Part shown: one piece after another, positions 8,112 through 16,498 of the stretch
Position numbering within the stretch: position 1 is the first letter of the stretch
Layout of the letters: each line of letters starts with the position of its first letter
Source of the DNA: CAZJKE01 sp964546585
GTDB taxonomy: Bacteria > Planctomycetota > Phycisphaerae > Phycisphaerales > SM1A02
Length of the DNA: 64,000 nucleotides
NCBI GenBank assembly: GCA_964546585.1
Contig: CAZJKE010000001.1
Span: forward strand, 62,001-126,000
Direction of reading: 5' to 3'
Made by a program: the position numbers and the translations under genes
Notes under the pieces: generated by a model
What the model was told of the DNA's origin: nothing
Database searches by the model: none
The model's input: the letters and a program-made list of their open reading frames with translations, nothing else

Positions 8112-9940
8112 GCCTGTTCCTGTTCCGTTGCAGGCACCATTTGCGTTTGCACCAGACGGGCGTAGATGCCGCACGATTCGAGGAGCGAAGCGTGTGTTCC
8201 GTCCGCCAGAACTTCGCCGGCATCCAGAACGACAATGCGGTCGGCGGTTTGCACCGTAGACAGACGGTGGGCAATCAGCAGCACTGTCCGCCCCGCGCAG
8301 AATCGCGACAGGGTGTCGTTGATCATGGCCTCTGATTCGGCGTCGATCTGGCTGGTCGCCTCGTCCAGAATCAGAATTGACGGGTCCCGCAGCAACGCTC
8401 GGGCAATGGCGAGTCGTTGTCGCTGGCCGCCGCTGAGCGATGTGCCCTGCTCCTGCACATCAGCGTCGTAGGCTCCCGGCATCGCCGACACAAATTCATG
8501 GGCGTGGGCCTGCTTTGCTGCCTCTTCGATCGCCGCCGCATCGGCATCAGATCCGAACGCGATATTGTCCCTGATCGTGCCTCGAAAAAGCACGGTTTCC
8601 TGCGTCACCACGCCGATTTGTTCCCGAAGCGTCTTGATGTCTGCCTCGGCCACATCGATCCCATCGACCAACAGGCGGCCTGTCTGCGGCCTCAGAAGCC
8701 GAGGAAGCAAACTGATCAGCGTCGTCTTGCCTGAACCATTGGGGCCAACAAACGCAACGCGTTCGCCGTGTTCAATTGTCAGCGAACAGTGACGAAGCAC
8801 ATTCTCGCTCTCGGGGTTGTAGGCAAAGGAAATGTCATCGAACACGATGGTCCCGCCGTGTCTTGGCATAGCCTTCCCGCCGGCGCCCTGCTCCAGCGGT
8901 AGGTCAAGAACTTCCTGCAACCTCGCGGATGGCGCTTCTGCCCCCTGGAGTTCCGCCACAAGCCCGGTCAGTGGCCGCAGCGCCGCCCCGGCGACGCCAA
9001 GCGAACCAATGGACAACAGGAACTGATCGAAGTCGAGAGATCCCGCGATAATGCTTCGCGCGGCGATGGCGGCCAACGAGCCCAGTACAACAATCGCCAG
9101 CGTCTCGACAAGTGGGCTGGCCAGCGCACGCACCAATCGCACACGCAACTCTGCCGCGACGACGCGTCGATTCGCTTCGTCAAACCTCCGCTCTGCATCC
9201 TCTTCGGCAGTGTTCACCTTGACCGCACGGATGCCCTGTACGGCTTCGCTCGCGATGCGAAGGAGATCCTGCTGTGCCGCCAGCGAATCAGCAGTGCTGC
9301 GACGCACACGCTTGCCGATCTTCCGCAGCACCACCGCCATGACCGGCAAGACAATCACGGCAATGAGGACCAGACGAATGTCAAAGACGCACGCTGCAAC
9401 AAACGCTGCGAGTCCCTTCGTAAGTTGCGCGACGGATCGTCCGAGGAGTACGATGAGGCCTGCCTGCAACGCCTCTGCATCCCGGACGATGCGGGCAACG
9501 AAATCGCTCGACCCGCGGCGGAGGATTCGTCCAAGGTCCATCGTCAGGACATGCTGAAATGTCCATCGTCGAACATCGGCGACGACATGTATGGCAATCC
9601 AGGCACTCAAGTACTGGTGGGCGAAGTTGGCGAGCCCGCCCGCGATGGTCAGGCAGCCGATCCCAACGAGCACAAACACAACACCTTCAAAACGCCCGGC
9701 GGGAAGCGATTCGATAACCCACTCGGGCACTGAGATGATGTGACCGGCCTGATTGAAACTCGCAGCCAGATCCGGAAGCGATTGGCCGTGCTCCGGGCTG
9801 AGGATCAAGGACAGCACCGGGCCGAGACTCAGCAGACCGACCCCAAGACCGATAGCCGAGAATGCGGCGAGCAGCAGCGCGAGAATCAGGCGTCCCGGCC
9901 ACTGGCACATCCTGGCAGCGAAGTGGCGAAAGTGCGTCAT
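8108..9940 (-). CDS. ABC exporter, MsbA/multidrug type (fused permease and ATPase)
   Basis: 610 residues: an N-terminal six-helix transmembrane domain (~15-330), then an ATPase domain with Walker A GPNGSGKTT, signature LSGGQRQR and Walker B ILILDEATS. One polypeptide carries both modules, so it works as a homodimer in the inner membrane. MsbA-like proteins flip lipids or export drugs; the substrate here is unknown. The stop overlaps the GTG of the binding protein; the gene starts 24 bases after the aroA stop. Its place between aroA and a B12-type importer looks like operon packing rather than pathway logic. Confidence 0.9.
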   Translation of the reverse strand: MTHFRHFAARMCQWPGRLILALLLAAFSAIGLGVGLLSLGPVLSLILSPEHGQSLPDLAASFNQAGHIISVPEWVIESLPAGRFEGVVFVLVGIGCLTIAGGLANFAHQYLSAWIAIHVVADVRRWTFQHVLTMDLGRILRRGSSDFVARIVRDAEALQAGLIVLLGRSVAQLTKGLAAFVAACVFDIRLVLIAVIVLPVMAVVLRKIGKRVRRSTADSLAAQQDLLRIASEAVQGIRAVKVNTAEEDAERRFDEANRRVVAAELRVRLVRALASPLVETLAIVVLGSLAAIAARSIIAGSLDFDQFLLSIGSLGVAGAALRPLTGLVAELQGAEAPSARLQEVLDLPLEQGAGGKAMPRHGGTIVFDDISFAYNPESENVLRHCSLTIEHGERVAFVGPNGSGKTTLISLLPRLLRPQTGRLLVDGIDVAEADIKTLREQIGVVTQETVLFRGTIRDNIAFGSDADAAAIEEAAKQAHAHEFVSAMPGAYDADVQEQGTSLSGGQRQRLAIARALLRDPSILILDEATSQIDAESEAMINDTLSRFCAGRTVLLIAHRLSTVQTADRIVVLDAGEVLADGTHASLLESCGIYARLVQTQMVPATEQEQA

Positions 9941-9964
9941 TGTCGCACCAGTATGACGATATGG

Positions 9965-11263
9965 TCACGCCTCGTACAGCCGTTGCAGGTCATTCCAGAA
10001 TCCCGGGTAACTCTTGGCGACGCACGCTCGATCGGCAATCGCAATGCCTCCCCGATGGGTCCCCAACACGGCCATTGCCATCGCGATGCGATGATCGCCG
10101 GCTGGATCCACGACAACAACGCCGTCGCGTGTGGCCATGGGCCCGATGCGCAGTTCATCAACCCCTGCCACAATGCCGCACCCGGCATGCGCAAGCGCTG
10201 TTCCCATGACCTCGATACGCGATGATTCCTTGTGCGGCAGGGTGCCAAGCCCGTAGATCCGGCTTGGAGAATCGCCCGCCGCCGCGACGGCCGCAAGGCA
10301 TAACGCTGCGTCGGGGAAGCCCGATGCGTCCAGATCACCAAGCCCGCTCATGGCGGTTGAGCCGGTGATGCGAATGCCCTCGCCGCTTGACTCGACAACA
10401 GCGCCGGAGCGGGCGAGCACCTTGATGGCAGCCACATCTGGCTGTGGAGAGTCCAGCGACAGGCCGGGGACAGTGATGGTCAGACCCGGATGCATCGCGG
10501 CGATGGCGGCGAAGTAGATGGCGGAACTCGCATCGGGTTCGATATCAATCTCCCGGCCTCGCACCGTTGACTGCGGTATGGCAATGCGGCGAGTTGATTC
10601 GTCCAACTGGTCCTCAAGAGATACGCCGAAAGTTCGAAGCAGCGAAAGCGTCAGATCAACATAGGACGCGGAGGTGATCGGCAAACTGCATGTCAGGCTG
10701 AGCCCGCCCGTGAGCCACGGCGCGATCAACAGGAGCGCAGAGATGGTCTGACTCGACCGAGTGGCTTCGACGGTGAGATCACCGCCGTGAATGGCCTTGC
10801 CGTCAATGGTGATTGGGAGGGATTCGCCGTCGCAGGAAGCGCCAAGCGTCCGGAGGAGGCTGGCAAGTTCAGCAACTGGCCGCTGCCGCATGCGAGTATC
10901 CCCATCCACCGTGACCGTGCCCCCTGCGAGACACGCGGCCGCCATCATGAACCTTGCGGGTGTCCCTCCGGCACCAACATAGACGGACCCGCCCCGCGGC
11001 AACTGCCCGGCAACACCGTGCAGACGCACAAACTGATCGGTCCACTCGACACCGAGCCCGAGTTCCCGCAGCGACCCAGCGAGGGCCAGCGTGTCATCGC
11101 ACCGCAACGCACCTCGTAGCACTGTTTGCCCAGCGGCCAAGGCGCCCAGCACCATCGCCCGCGCAGTCAAACTCTTCGAGCCCGGGATCCGGATAGTGGC
11201 GTTGCCCTGAGGCTTCAGCCTCGGCAAGGTATCCGCCGTCTGCGGCTTGTTCTTTCGGCTCAT
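9965..11263 (-). CDS. aroA: 3-phosphoshikimate 1-carboxyvinyltransferase (EPSP synthase)
   Basis: 432 residues, full length. It joins shikimate-3-phosphate and phosphoenolpyruvate in the shikimate pathway. The N-terminal substrate loop reads IPGSKSLTARAMVLGALA, a variant of the usual GSKS-S-NRAL. The glycine loop is VGAGGTPARF, and the C-terminal DHRIAMAMAVLG motif is intact. Its ATG overlaps the stop of the GroES-like gene (ATGA). The trpE gene 14 kb away draws on the same pathway. Confidence 0.94.
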   Translation of the reverse strand: MSRKNKPQTADTLPRLKPQGNATIRIPGSKSLTARAMVLGALAAGQTVLRGALRCDDTLALAGSLRELGLGVEWTDQFVRLHGVAGQLPRGGSVYVGAGGTPARFMMAAACLAGGTVTVDGDTRMRQRPVAELASLLRTLGASCDGESLPITIDGKAIHGGDLTVEATRSSQTISALLLIAPWLTGGLSLTCSLPITSASYVDLTLSLLRTFGVSLEDQLDESTRRIAIPQSTVRGREIDIEPDASSAIYFAAIAAMHPGLTITVPGLSLDSPQPDVAAIKVLARSGAVVESSGEGIRITGSTAMSGLGDLDASGFPDAALCLAAVAAAGDSPSRIYGLGTLPHKESSRIEVMGTALAHAGCGIVAGVDELRIGPMATRDGVVVVDPAGDHRIAMAMAVLGTHRGGIAIADRACVAKSYPGFWNDLQRLYEA

Positions 11264-11583
11264 TCCTCGCGCCTGAATACGGCGACGACATCCTTGATTG
11301 GGATGACGAACAAGCGGTTGTCGCCCTCAAAGTCAACGGGGATGCCGTGTTTCGGGTTGAACAAAACCTTGTCGTACTGCCTGACAGGATAGTCTGGGTC
11401 GTTTTCGACCTGCGCGCTGACGGCCACGATTCGGCCGGTCAGCGTCGGAATCTCCATCTTGTCAGGCAGGTGAATCCCCACCTTGGTGACCTTGCGGTCC
11501 TCGTCCTTGCGAAGGAGTACCCGTTCGCCAAGGGGTTCGACCGTCTCAAGTGCCTTTCTGCTTCGTTCGCTGGATTCCTTCAT
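11260..11583 (-). CDS. GroES-like co-chaperonin
   Basis: 107 residues from the ATG at 11583 (MKESSERSRK), slightly longer than GroES (about 97). The Cpn10 fold is recognisable: PLGERVLLRKDED at the N-terminus, a shortened mobile loop VGIHLPDKM in place of GGI-LPD, TGRIVAVS, YDKVLFNPKHG and a C-terminal VIPIKDVVAVF. No groEL is nearby and the loop is atypical, so it may be a specialised paralogue. TATCAT (11593-11598) ends 9 bases before the ATG with no Shine-Dalgarno sequence. It is the first gene of the minus-strand chain and is translationally coupled to aroA. Confidence 0.75.
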   Translation of the reverse strand: MKESSERSRKALETVEPLGERVLLRKDEDRKVTKVGIHLPDKMEIPTLTGRIVAVSAQVENDPDYPVRQYDKVLFNPKHGIPVDFEGDNRLFVIPIKDVVAVFRREE

Positions 11584-11592
11584 CACGCACAC

Positions 11593-11598
11593 ATGATA
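11593..11598 (-). promoter_or_regulatory. TATCAT -10 box, 9 bases before the GroES-like start
   Basis: The minus-strand TATCAT is followed by GTGTGCGTG and then the ATG. No Shine-Dalgarno sequence is present. It would start transcription within 2-3 bases of the start codon. Confidence 0.45.
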
Positions 11599-11688
11599 CG
11601 CCGTGGACCATTCACGGGCGATTTTGCTGATCAGTTTCGTTGCCCCCACTATCATACGGGGACACGCAACTCCGGAACACAATCGGCC

Positions 11689-12873
11689 ATGACAACACAA
11701 GATACCCATCCTTCAACCGTACCCGCACCCGAAGTTCACGCTGCTCAGGACCCTTTGCACCTGATCGACCTGGATCACATTCAGGTGTATTCCGGCAATG
11801 CCAAGCAGGCCGCGTTCTTCTACGCAACCGCATATGGCTTTGACATCGCTCAGGTCAACGACCTGACGACAGGGAACCGCGACGAAGCGTCGTGGCTCTT
11901 GACGCAAGGCAACATCCGACTCATGCTCACAACCGGGCTCAATGAAGACCATCCTGCAGCATCGCATGTCAAGCGACTTGGCGATGGTGTCAAGTGCATG
12001 GCGTTTACCGTCTTTGATGCAGAGAGGGCATTCGAGCAAGCCGTCAAGAACGGTGCGGAGGTCGCGTATGCGCCTTTCGAAACAACCGACGAAAATGGCA
12101 CGGTCGTCCGCGCAGGTATCAAGACCTACGGCGAAGTCGAACATGCCTTCATCTCCCGCAGTGGCGGGTATGGCCTGCCTGAGGTCAAGAAGGGCGGACG
12201 GTTCCTTCCGGGATTTCAGCAGACCGATCATTCCCTGAACGAACGAAACCGAGTGAATCCCTGCGGGCTGCAATACTTTGATCATGCCGTCGGCAATGTC
12301 GAACTTGGCAAGATGGACTACTGGGTGGACTGGTATGAGAATGTCCTGGAATTCTCTCTATTCAAGCACTTTGACGACAAGGACATTTCGACCGAATACT
12401 CGGCGCTGATGTCGAAGGTGATGTCCAGCGGCAGCGGACTGATCAAGTTCCCGCTCAACGAGCCGGCGGTAGGCAAACGAAAGAGCCAGATTCAGGAGTA
12501 CCTGGACTGGCACTCGAACACGCCCGGCGTGCAACATTTGGCCTTCCGAACCAATGACGCAGTCAAGTCGATCGAGGAACTGCGACGGCGAGGTGTCTCT
12601 TTCCTGACACTTCCCGCAACCTATTACGAGGCCTTGTGGGATCGCGTGGGCTCGATCGAAGAGGCGCGTGAAGAAATCGAGAAGCTCGGCATTCTTGTCG
12701 ACCGCGACGATGAGGGGTACCTCCTGCAACTGTTCACCATGCCTGTGCAGGACCGGCCGACGCTGTTCATTGAAGTGATCTGCAGACGAGGCAGCCAGAG
12801 TTTCGGCAAGGGCAACTTCAGAGCCCTCTTCGAGGCGCTTGAACTTGAACAGGAACGACGCGGAAATCTCTGA
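11689..12873 (+). CDS. hppD: 4-hydroxyphenylpyruvate dioxygenase
   Basis: 394 residues. It converts 4-hydroxyphenylpyruvate to homogentisate, the committed step of tyrosine breakdown. Two vicinal-oxygen-chelate halves are visible; the iron ligands are H199 (FDHAVG), H283 (GVQHLAF) and E362 (LFIEV). The ATG at 11689 starts a typical HPPD N-terminus (LIDLDHIQVYSGNAKQAAFF from residue 25); the frame is open further upstream but overlaps the divergent GroES-like gene. hmgA follows after 26 bases, so the two form an operon. TATCAT at 11650-11655 may be the -10 box, giving a ~25-base leader. Confidence 0.95.
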   Translation: MTTQDTHPSTVPAPEVHAAQDPLHLIDLDHIQVYSGNAKQAAFFYATAYGFDIAQVNDLTTGNRDEASWLLTQGNIRLMLTTGLNEDHPAASHVKRLGDGVKCMAFTVFDAERAFEQAVKNGAEVAYAPFETTDENGTVVRAGIKTYGEVEHAFISRSGGYGLPEVKKGGRFLPGFQQTDHSLNERNRVNPCGLQYFDHAVGNVELGKMDYWVDWYENVLEFSLFKHFDDKDISTEYSALMSKVMSSGSGLIKFPLNEPAVGKRKSQIQEYLDWHSNTPGVQHLAFRTNDAVKSIEELRRRGVSFLTLPATYYEALWDRVGSIEEAREEIEKLGILVDRDDEGYLLQLFTMPVQDRPTLFIEVICRRGSQSFGKGNFRALFEALELEQERRGNL

Positions 12874-12899
12874 GGATCTCCGCGACGGAGGATTCATTC

Positions 12900-14105
12900 A
12901 TGCCCTACTACACGGCACTCGGCGATCTCCCATCGAAACGACATGTCCAGTTCCGTCGCCCGGATGGGGCGCTGTACAGCGAGGAGGTCTTCGGCACTGA
13001 AGGTTTCGTCGGGCCGACCTCAACGCTCTATCACATTCATCCACCCACGCAGGTTTGTGGATGGGCCAACGAATATTCAACAAAGGTCGAGTATGCCGAG
13101 CCGGATGTGATGCGAATGCGGCATGTCGACACCACCAAGATGCAGGCCAAAGGTGATCCGATCACTGGGCGTACGGTGCTCTTTGGAAATGACGACTGTG
13201 AAATGGGACTCTGCCTGCCCATCGAGCCCATGGACTATCACTTCAAGAACGCGCAGGCCGATGAGTGCCTCTTCATCCACAACGGCAACGGATCCCTCCA
13301 TACGATGTTCGGCACCTTGCAATTCCGCGAGCGAGACTTCATCGTCATTCCGAAGGGCACGATCTACCGCATGATCTTTGATGATCGCGGTCCGAATGAT
13401 CCGGTCAACAAGTTCCTCTTCATGGACTCGGCAAATGCGAGCCACATTCTCCCCCCGCCGAGGTATCTCTCGAAACAGACAAGTCAGTTTCTTGAACATG
13501 CCCCGTATTGCGAGCGTGATCTTCGCGGTCCGGAATTGCCGCTGTGCTGGGACGAGACGGGCGACTTCGAAGTCCGCATCAAGGCGAGAAACAGCGTGCA
13601 TTCCTACACCTACCCCTACCACCCCCTCGATGTCGTTGGGTGGGATGGGTGTTACTACCCCTACTGTTTCAACGCCGATGACTTCTCACCTATCGTCGCC
13701 AAGCATCACATGCCGCCCCCCACCCACCAGGTTTTCGAGGCGCACAACTTTGTCATCTGTGCGTTTTGCCCTCGCCCGCTGGATTTCCACGAATCAGCGG
13801 TCAAGGTCCCCTACAACCACAGTAATCTCGACAGCGACGAGGTCATGTACTACTGCGACAGCAAGTACACCGCGAGGCGAGGAATTGGCGAAGGATCAAT
13901 GACGCTGCACCCCCAGGGCATCCCCCACGGACCGCACCCGGGCACGGTGGAGTCAACACTCAACGCCACACATACCGATGAACTGGTTGTCATGTGCGAC
14001 ACCTTCAGGCCGCTCTATCCGACGGCCGCCGCATTGGCGCTTGACGACGCGGAGTATCCGAAGTCATGGCTTGACTGGACGCCAACACCAGTCGCCACCG
14101 AATAG
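12900..14105 (+). CDS. hmgA: homogentisate 1,2-dioxygenase
   Basis: 401 residues, a little shorter than the human/Pseudomonas type (~435-445). It opens homogentisate to maleylacetoacetate. The cupin iron-site region is visible near the C-terminus: PYNHSNLDSDEVMYY supplies His and Glu, and IPHGPHPG supplies the second His. A strong GGAGG lies 8-12 bases before the ATG. It is the second gene of the hppD-hmgA operon; the last enzyme, fahA, faces it from the opposite strand. No maleylacetoacetate isomerase is visible in the window. Confidence 0.94.
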   Translation: MPYYTALGDLPSKRHVQFRRPDGALYSEEVFGTEGFVGPTSTLYHIHPPTQVCGWANEYSTKVEYAEPDVMRMRHVDTTKMQAKGDPITGRTVLFGNDDCEMGLCLPIEPMDYHFKNAQADECLFIHNGNGSLHTMFGTLQFRERDFIVIPKGTIYRMIFDDRGPNDPVNKFLFMDSANASHILPPPRYLSKQTSQFLEHAPYCERDLRGPELPLCWDETGDFEVRIKARNSVHSYTYPYHPLDVVGWDGCYYPYCFNADDFSPIVAKHHMPPPTHQVFEAHNFVICAFCPRPLDFHESAVKVPYNHSNLDSDEVMYYCDSKYTARRGIGEGSMTLHPQGIPHGPHPGTVESTLNATHTDELVVMCDTFRPLYPTAAALALDDAEYPKSWLDWTPTPVATE

Positions 14106-14204
14106 GCCGCCTCAACGGGCTCCCACACTCCTCGATTCCCGCCCCTCCCTGGTTTCGCGCCGCTGCTGCGAAACGGCCTCGCTTCTTCGCTACATGCACA
14201 GGGA

Positions 14205-14243
14205 CACACCCCGGGTCTGACCCCGGGTCTGACCCGGGGTGTG
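14205..14243. repeat. GGGTCTGACCCC-type palindromic repeat between convergent genes
   Basis: A 13-base perfect inverted repeat (CACACCCCGGGTC at 14205-14217, GACCCGGGGTGTG at 14231-14243) encloses another copy of CCCCGGGTCTGA. There is no T-run, so it is not a standard terminator. The rest of the 211-base gap between hmgA and fahA is GC-rich with a GGGTGGGTA run and holds no gene I can support. Confidence 0.55.
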
Positions 14244-14316
14244 ACCCCTGGTGCGGGGGCAGGGGAATTGGATGGGCGGTTTGGGTGGGTAGGGTGGGTA
14301 TGCGGCTCGACGGTCA

Positions 14317-15603
14317 CTAGGCGGGCAGAATCAGACCACGGCAGGCACCAAAGCCGATGCGGCGAGCACCCTCGCGTTCACACCACGCCTTGATGATGAC
14401 CTCATCGCCATCCTGCAGAAATCGCCGCTGCGTGCCGTCCGGGAGATCCAGCGGCTCGGTTCCCCGCCATGTCAATTCCAACAGACATCCCCGGGACTCC
14501 GCCCCGCTGCCGCTGATCGTCCCACTCCCCAAGAGGTCGCCGCTGGACATGGGGCAACCCGTACTCGTGTGGTGGGCCAACATCTGAGCGAACGACCAAG
14601 TCAGATCTGCCGCCGACCCTCGGCTCAGGCGAAGCGGGGCCATGCCCTGCTCCCGCATCCCCGCAGATGACAGCGACGCTTCAACGGAGATATCCAGGAC
14701 ATCGTCCGTAACAGGCAGCAAGTATTCCAGCACCGCAGGATCATCCGATTCCCGCTCAGGCCCACCCATTCGAAAAGGCGCCAACGCATCCATCGTGACC
14801 ACCCACGGAGAAATCGTAGAGGCAAAGTTCTTGGCATTGAACGGTCCAAGCGGCTGGTACTCCCACTTCTGCACATCCCGCGCCGACCAGTCGTTCAGGA
14901 TGACGACCCCGAACAGATGATCCATCGCATCGCCGATCGCCACCCGCTCGCCAATGGGGTTATTGGTGCCGACAAAGGCGCCAAGTTCCAGTTCGTAATC
15001 AAGAAGCCGACAGGGACCAAATGTGGGCGGAGCGTCCTCTGGCTTTGTCTGGCCGCACGGTCGTTTGATCGGCGTGCCCGACACCACGATGCTGCTCGCC
15101 CGTCCGTGATATCCAACCGGCAAGTGCAAGTAGTTTGGGAGCAGTGGATCGCCGTCCGGCCGAAACATCCTGCCGACATTGGTCGCATGATGCCTCGCTG
15201 CATAGAAGTCCGTGTAGTCACGGATCTCGACCGGCATGACAAGCGAAGCACCACACTGTGTTCGCAACAACTCGGGCCTCGGCGTTGCCGCGCTGTCCAG
15301 AAGATCACCGACAGCCACTCGAACGCCGCGCCAAGCCTCGGGCCCCAGAGCCATCAGTTCATTCAGCGACTCCGATCGCAGTGATGCCTGCAATTCTTCT
15401 GAGAGCATGTCGAAGACGCCAGCTAGAACCGCCGCGTGCATATCGAGTGCCTTGTCCCCGATGCCCACCACAATCCGCCGTCCTTCGGCAGACTCCATCA
15501 CTGCGAAAGGCAGGTTCTGTATCGGGAAATCCGTGCCGGGATCCTGCGCGGATTGCTCCCATGACGTGCGGTGGGACTGATGTGTGTCGTCAAGTGCGAC
15601 CAT
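14317..15603 (-). CDS. fahA: fumarylacetoacetase
   Basis: 428 residues from ATG 15603 (MVALDDTHQ); an alternative ATG at 15615 adds four residues. It splits fumarylacetoacetate into fumarate and acetoacetate. The FAH core is visible: metal-site region YTDFYAARHHATNVGRMFRP, the following YHGRASSIVVSGTPIKRP, ELGAFVGTNNPIGE and NDWSARDVQKWE. It is the last gene of the minus-strand run and follows the uncharacterised gene by about a dozen bases. With hppD and hmgA (convergent, 200 bases away) it completes most of the homogentisate route. Confidence 0.95.
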   Translation of the reverse strand: MVALDDTHQSHRTSWEQSAQDPGTDFPIQNLPFAVMESAEGRRIVVGIGDKALDMHAAVLAGVFDMLSEELQASLRSESLNELMALGPEAWRGVRVAVGDLLDSAATPRPELLRTQCGASLVMPVEIRDYTDFYAARHHATNVGRMFRPDGDPLLPNYLHLPVGYHGRASSIVVSGTPIKRPCGQTKPEDAPPTFGPCRLLDYELELGAFVGTNNPIGERVAIGDAMDHLFGVVILNDWSARDVQKWEYQPLGPFNAKNFASTISPWVVTMDALAPFRMGGPERESDDPAVLEYLLPVTDDVLDISVEASLSSAGMREQGMAPLRLSRGSAADLTWSFAQMLAHHTSTGCPMSSGDLLGSGTISGSGAESRGCLLELTWRGTEPLDLPDGTQRRFLQDGDEVIIKAWCEREGARRIGFGACRGLILPA

Positions 15604-15616
15604 GGAAGGCGGCATG

Positions 15617-16498
15617 CTACACCAGAGACATGGCGGAGAGGTCGCCCCACGCCTCACGCGGATCGCAACACCCGAAACCCAAGGCGAATTCCTGCCGCGA
15701 CTCCACGATCAACTCCAGGGGAACCTTGAACCCGGCAATGGCCGCATGCTTGTCGTCGAAAGAGACCGTCGAACAATCGCCGCAAGCGAGAATTGCGGCA
15801 ACATCCTCCATCGAGGCCTGCAGGCCATACGCCGCCGCGGCCCCAAGGAATACGCCGAGAAAACCGTGTTCGTCTGCCCCAACCGTTTCGTTCCTGTTCG
15901 GCATGGGATGATGCAGCCCGGCAGTTGCCTTGAACGGCACTCCCGCCGCCGCGCAGTGAACGATGAACGCCGCCACCGCCTCTACCGGCGGGTACAACTC
16001 CGGGCGAATGCCGCCAGTGCGGATCTTCGCGCAGGCACCTGCTCCTGCCACGGCAGCAATCCCTCCCCGTGGGTCGGCCTGCCAGTCCACTTCAATGCAG
16101 GGTAGAATCGACGGTCCAAGAAGCGCAACCGCCTGCTCGACCCCCTCCTCCTGGCCACCGAGTTTCAACTCCACAACATCAATGGCCGGCTCATCATGGG
16201 CCGCATTGAATGCGTGAACAGTGTCAACCGCAGCAGCAAACTCTGGATCGTCAGCGGGTGGCAGCAGCGCCGAGATACACCACAAGTCAAGATCCTCCAC
16301 TCCGGCCGAATCAGTGAACAAAGACAGTGACGCAGCTGGCGTAATAAACCTTGCGATCGCCCATTGCAACGGCAGGTCCAACAGTTCGTCGTATTCCGCC
16401 ACGGCAGCGGGCATGTCCAAGTCCGCCGGAGGAAACAAACCGGCATAGTCAAAGAGCCCGTCAAGCAGAACTGTCAGCGTCGGCGGGAGGTCACTCAT
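15617..16498 (-). CDS. conserved protein of unknown function coupled to gltX and fahA
   Basis: 293 residues from ATG 16498, which overlaps the gltX stop as ATGA. I know no functional name. The N-terminus has LLDGLFDYAGLFPPADLDM and a FITPA segment; the C-terminal half has AKIRTGG (about 173-179), GVPFKATAGLHHP (~205-217) and a GDCSTVSFDD segment. The alternation of short beta and alpha segments suggests a TIM-barrel-like fold (inference). I see no signal peptide or membrane span. It lies directly upstream of fahA, so a link to aromatic breakdown is possible but unproven. Confidence 0.7.
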   Translation of the reverse strand: MSDLPPTLTVLLDGLFDYAGLFPPADLDMPAAVAEYDELLDLPLQWAIARFITPAASLSLFTDSAGVEDLDLWCISALLPPADDPEFAAAVDTVHAFNAAHDEPAIDVVELKLGGQEEGVEQAVALLGPSILPCIEVDWQADPRGGIAAVAGAGACAKIRTGGIRPELYPPVEAVAAFIVHCAAAGVPFKATAGLHHPMPNRNETVGADEHGFLGVFLGAAAAYGLQASMEDVAAILACGDCSTVSFDDKHAAIAGFKVPLELIVESRQEFALGFGCCDPREAWGDLSAMSLV

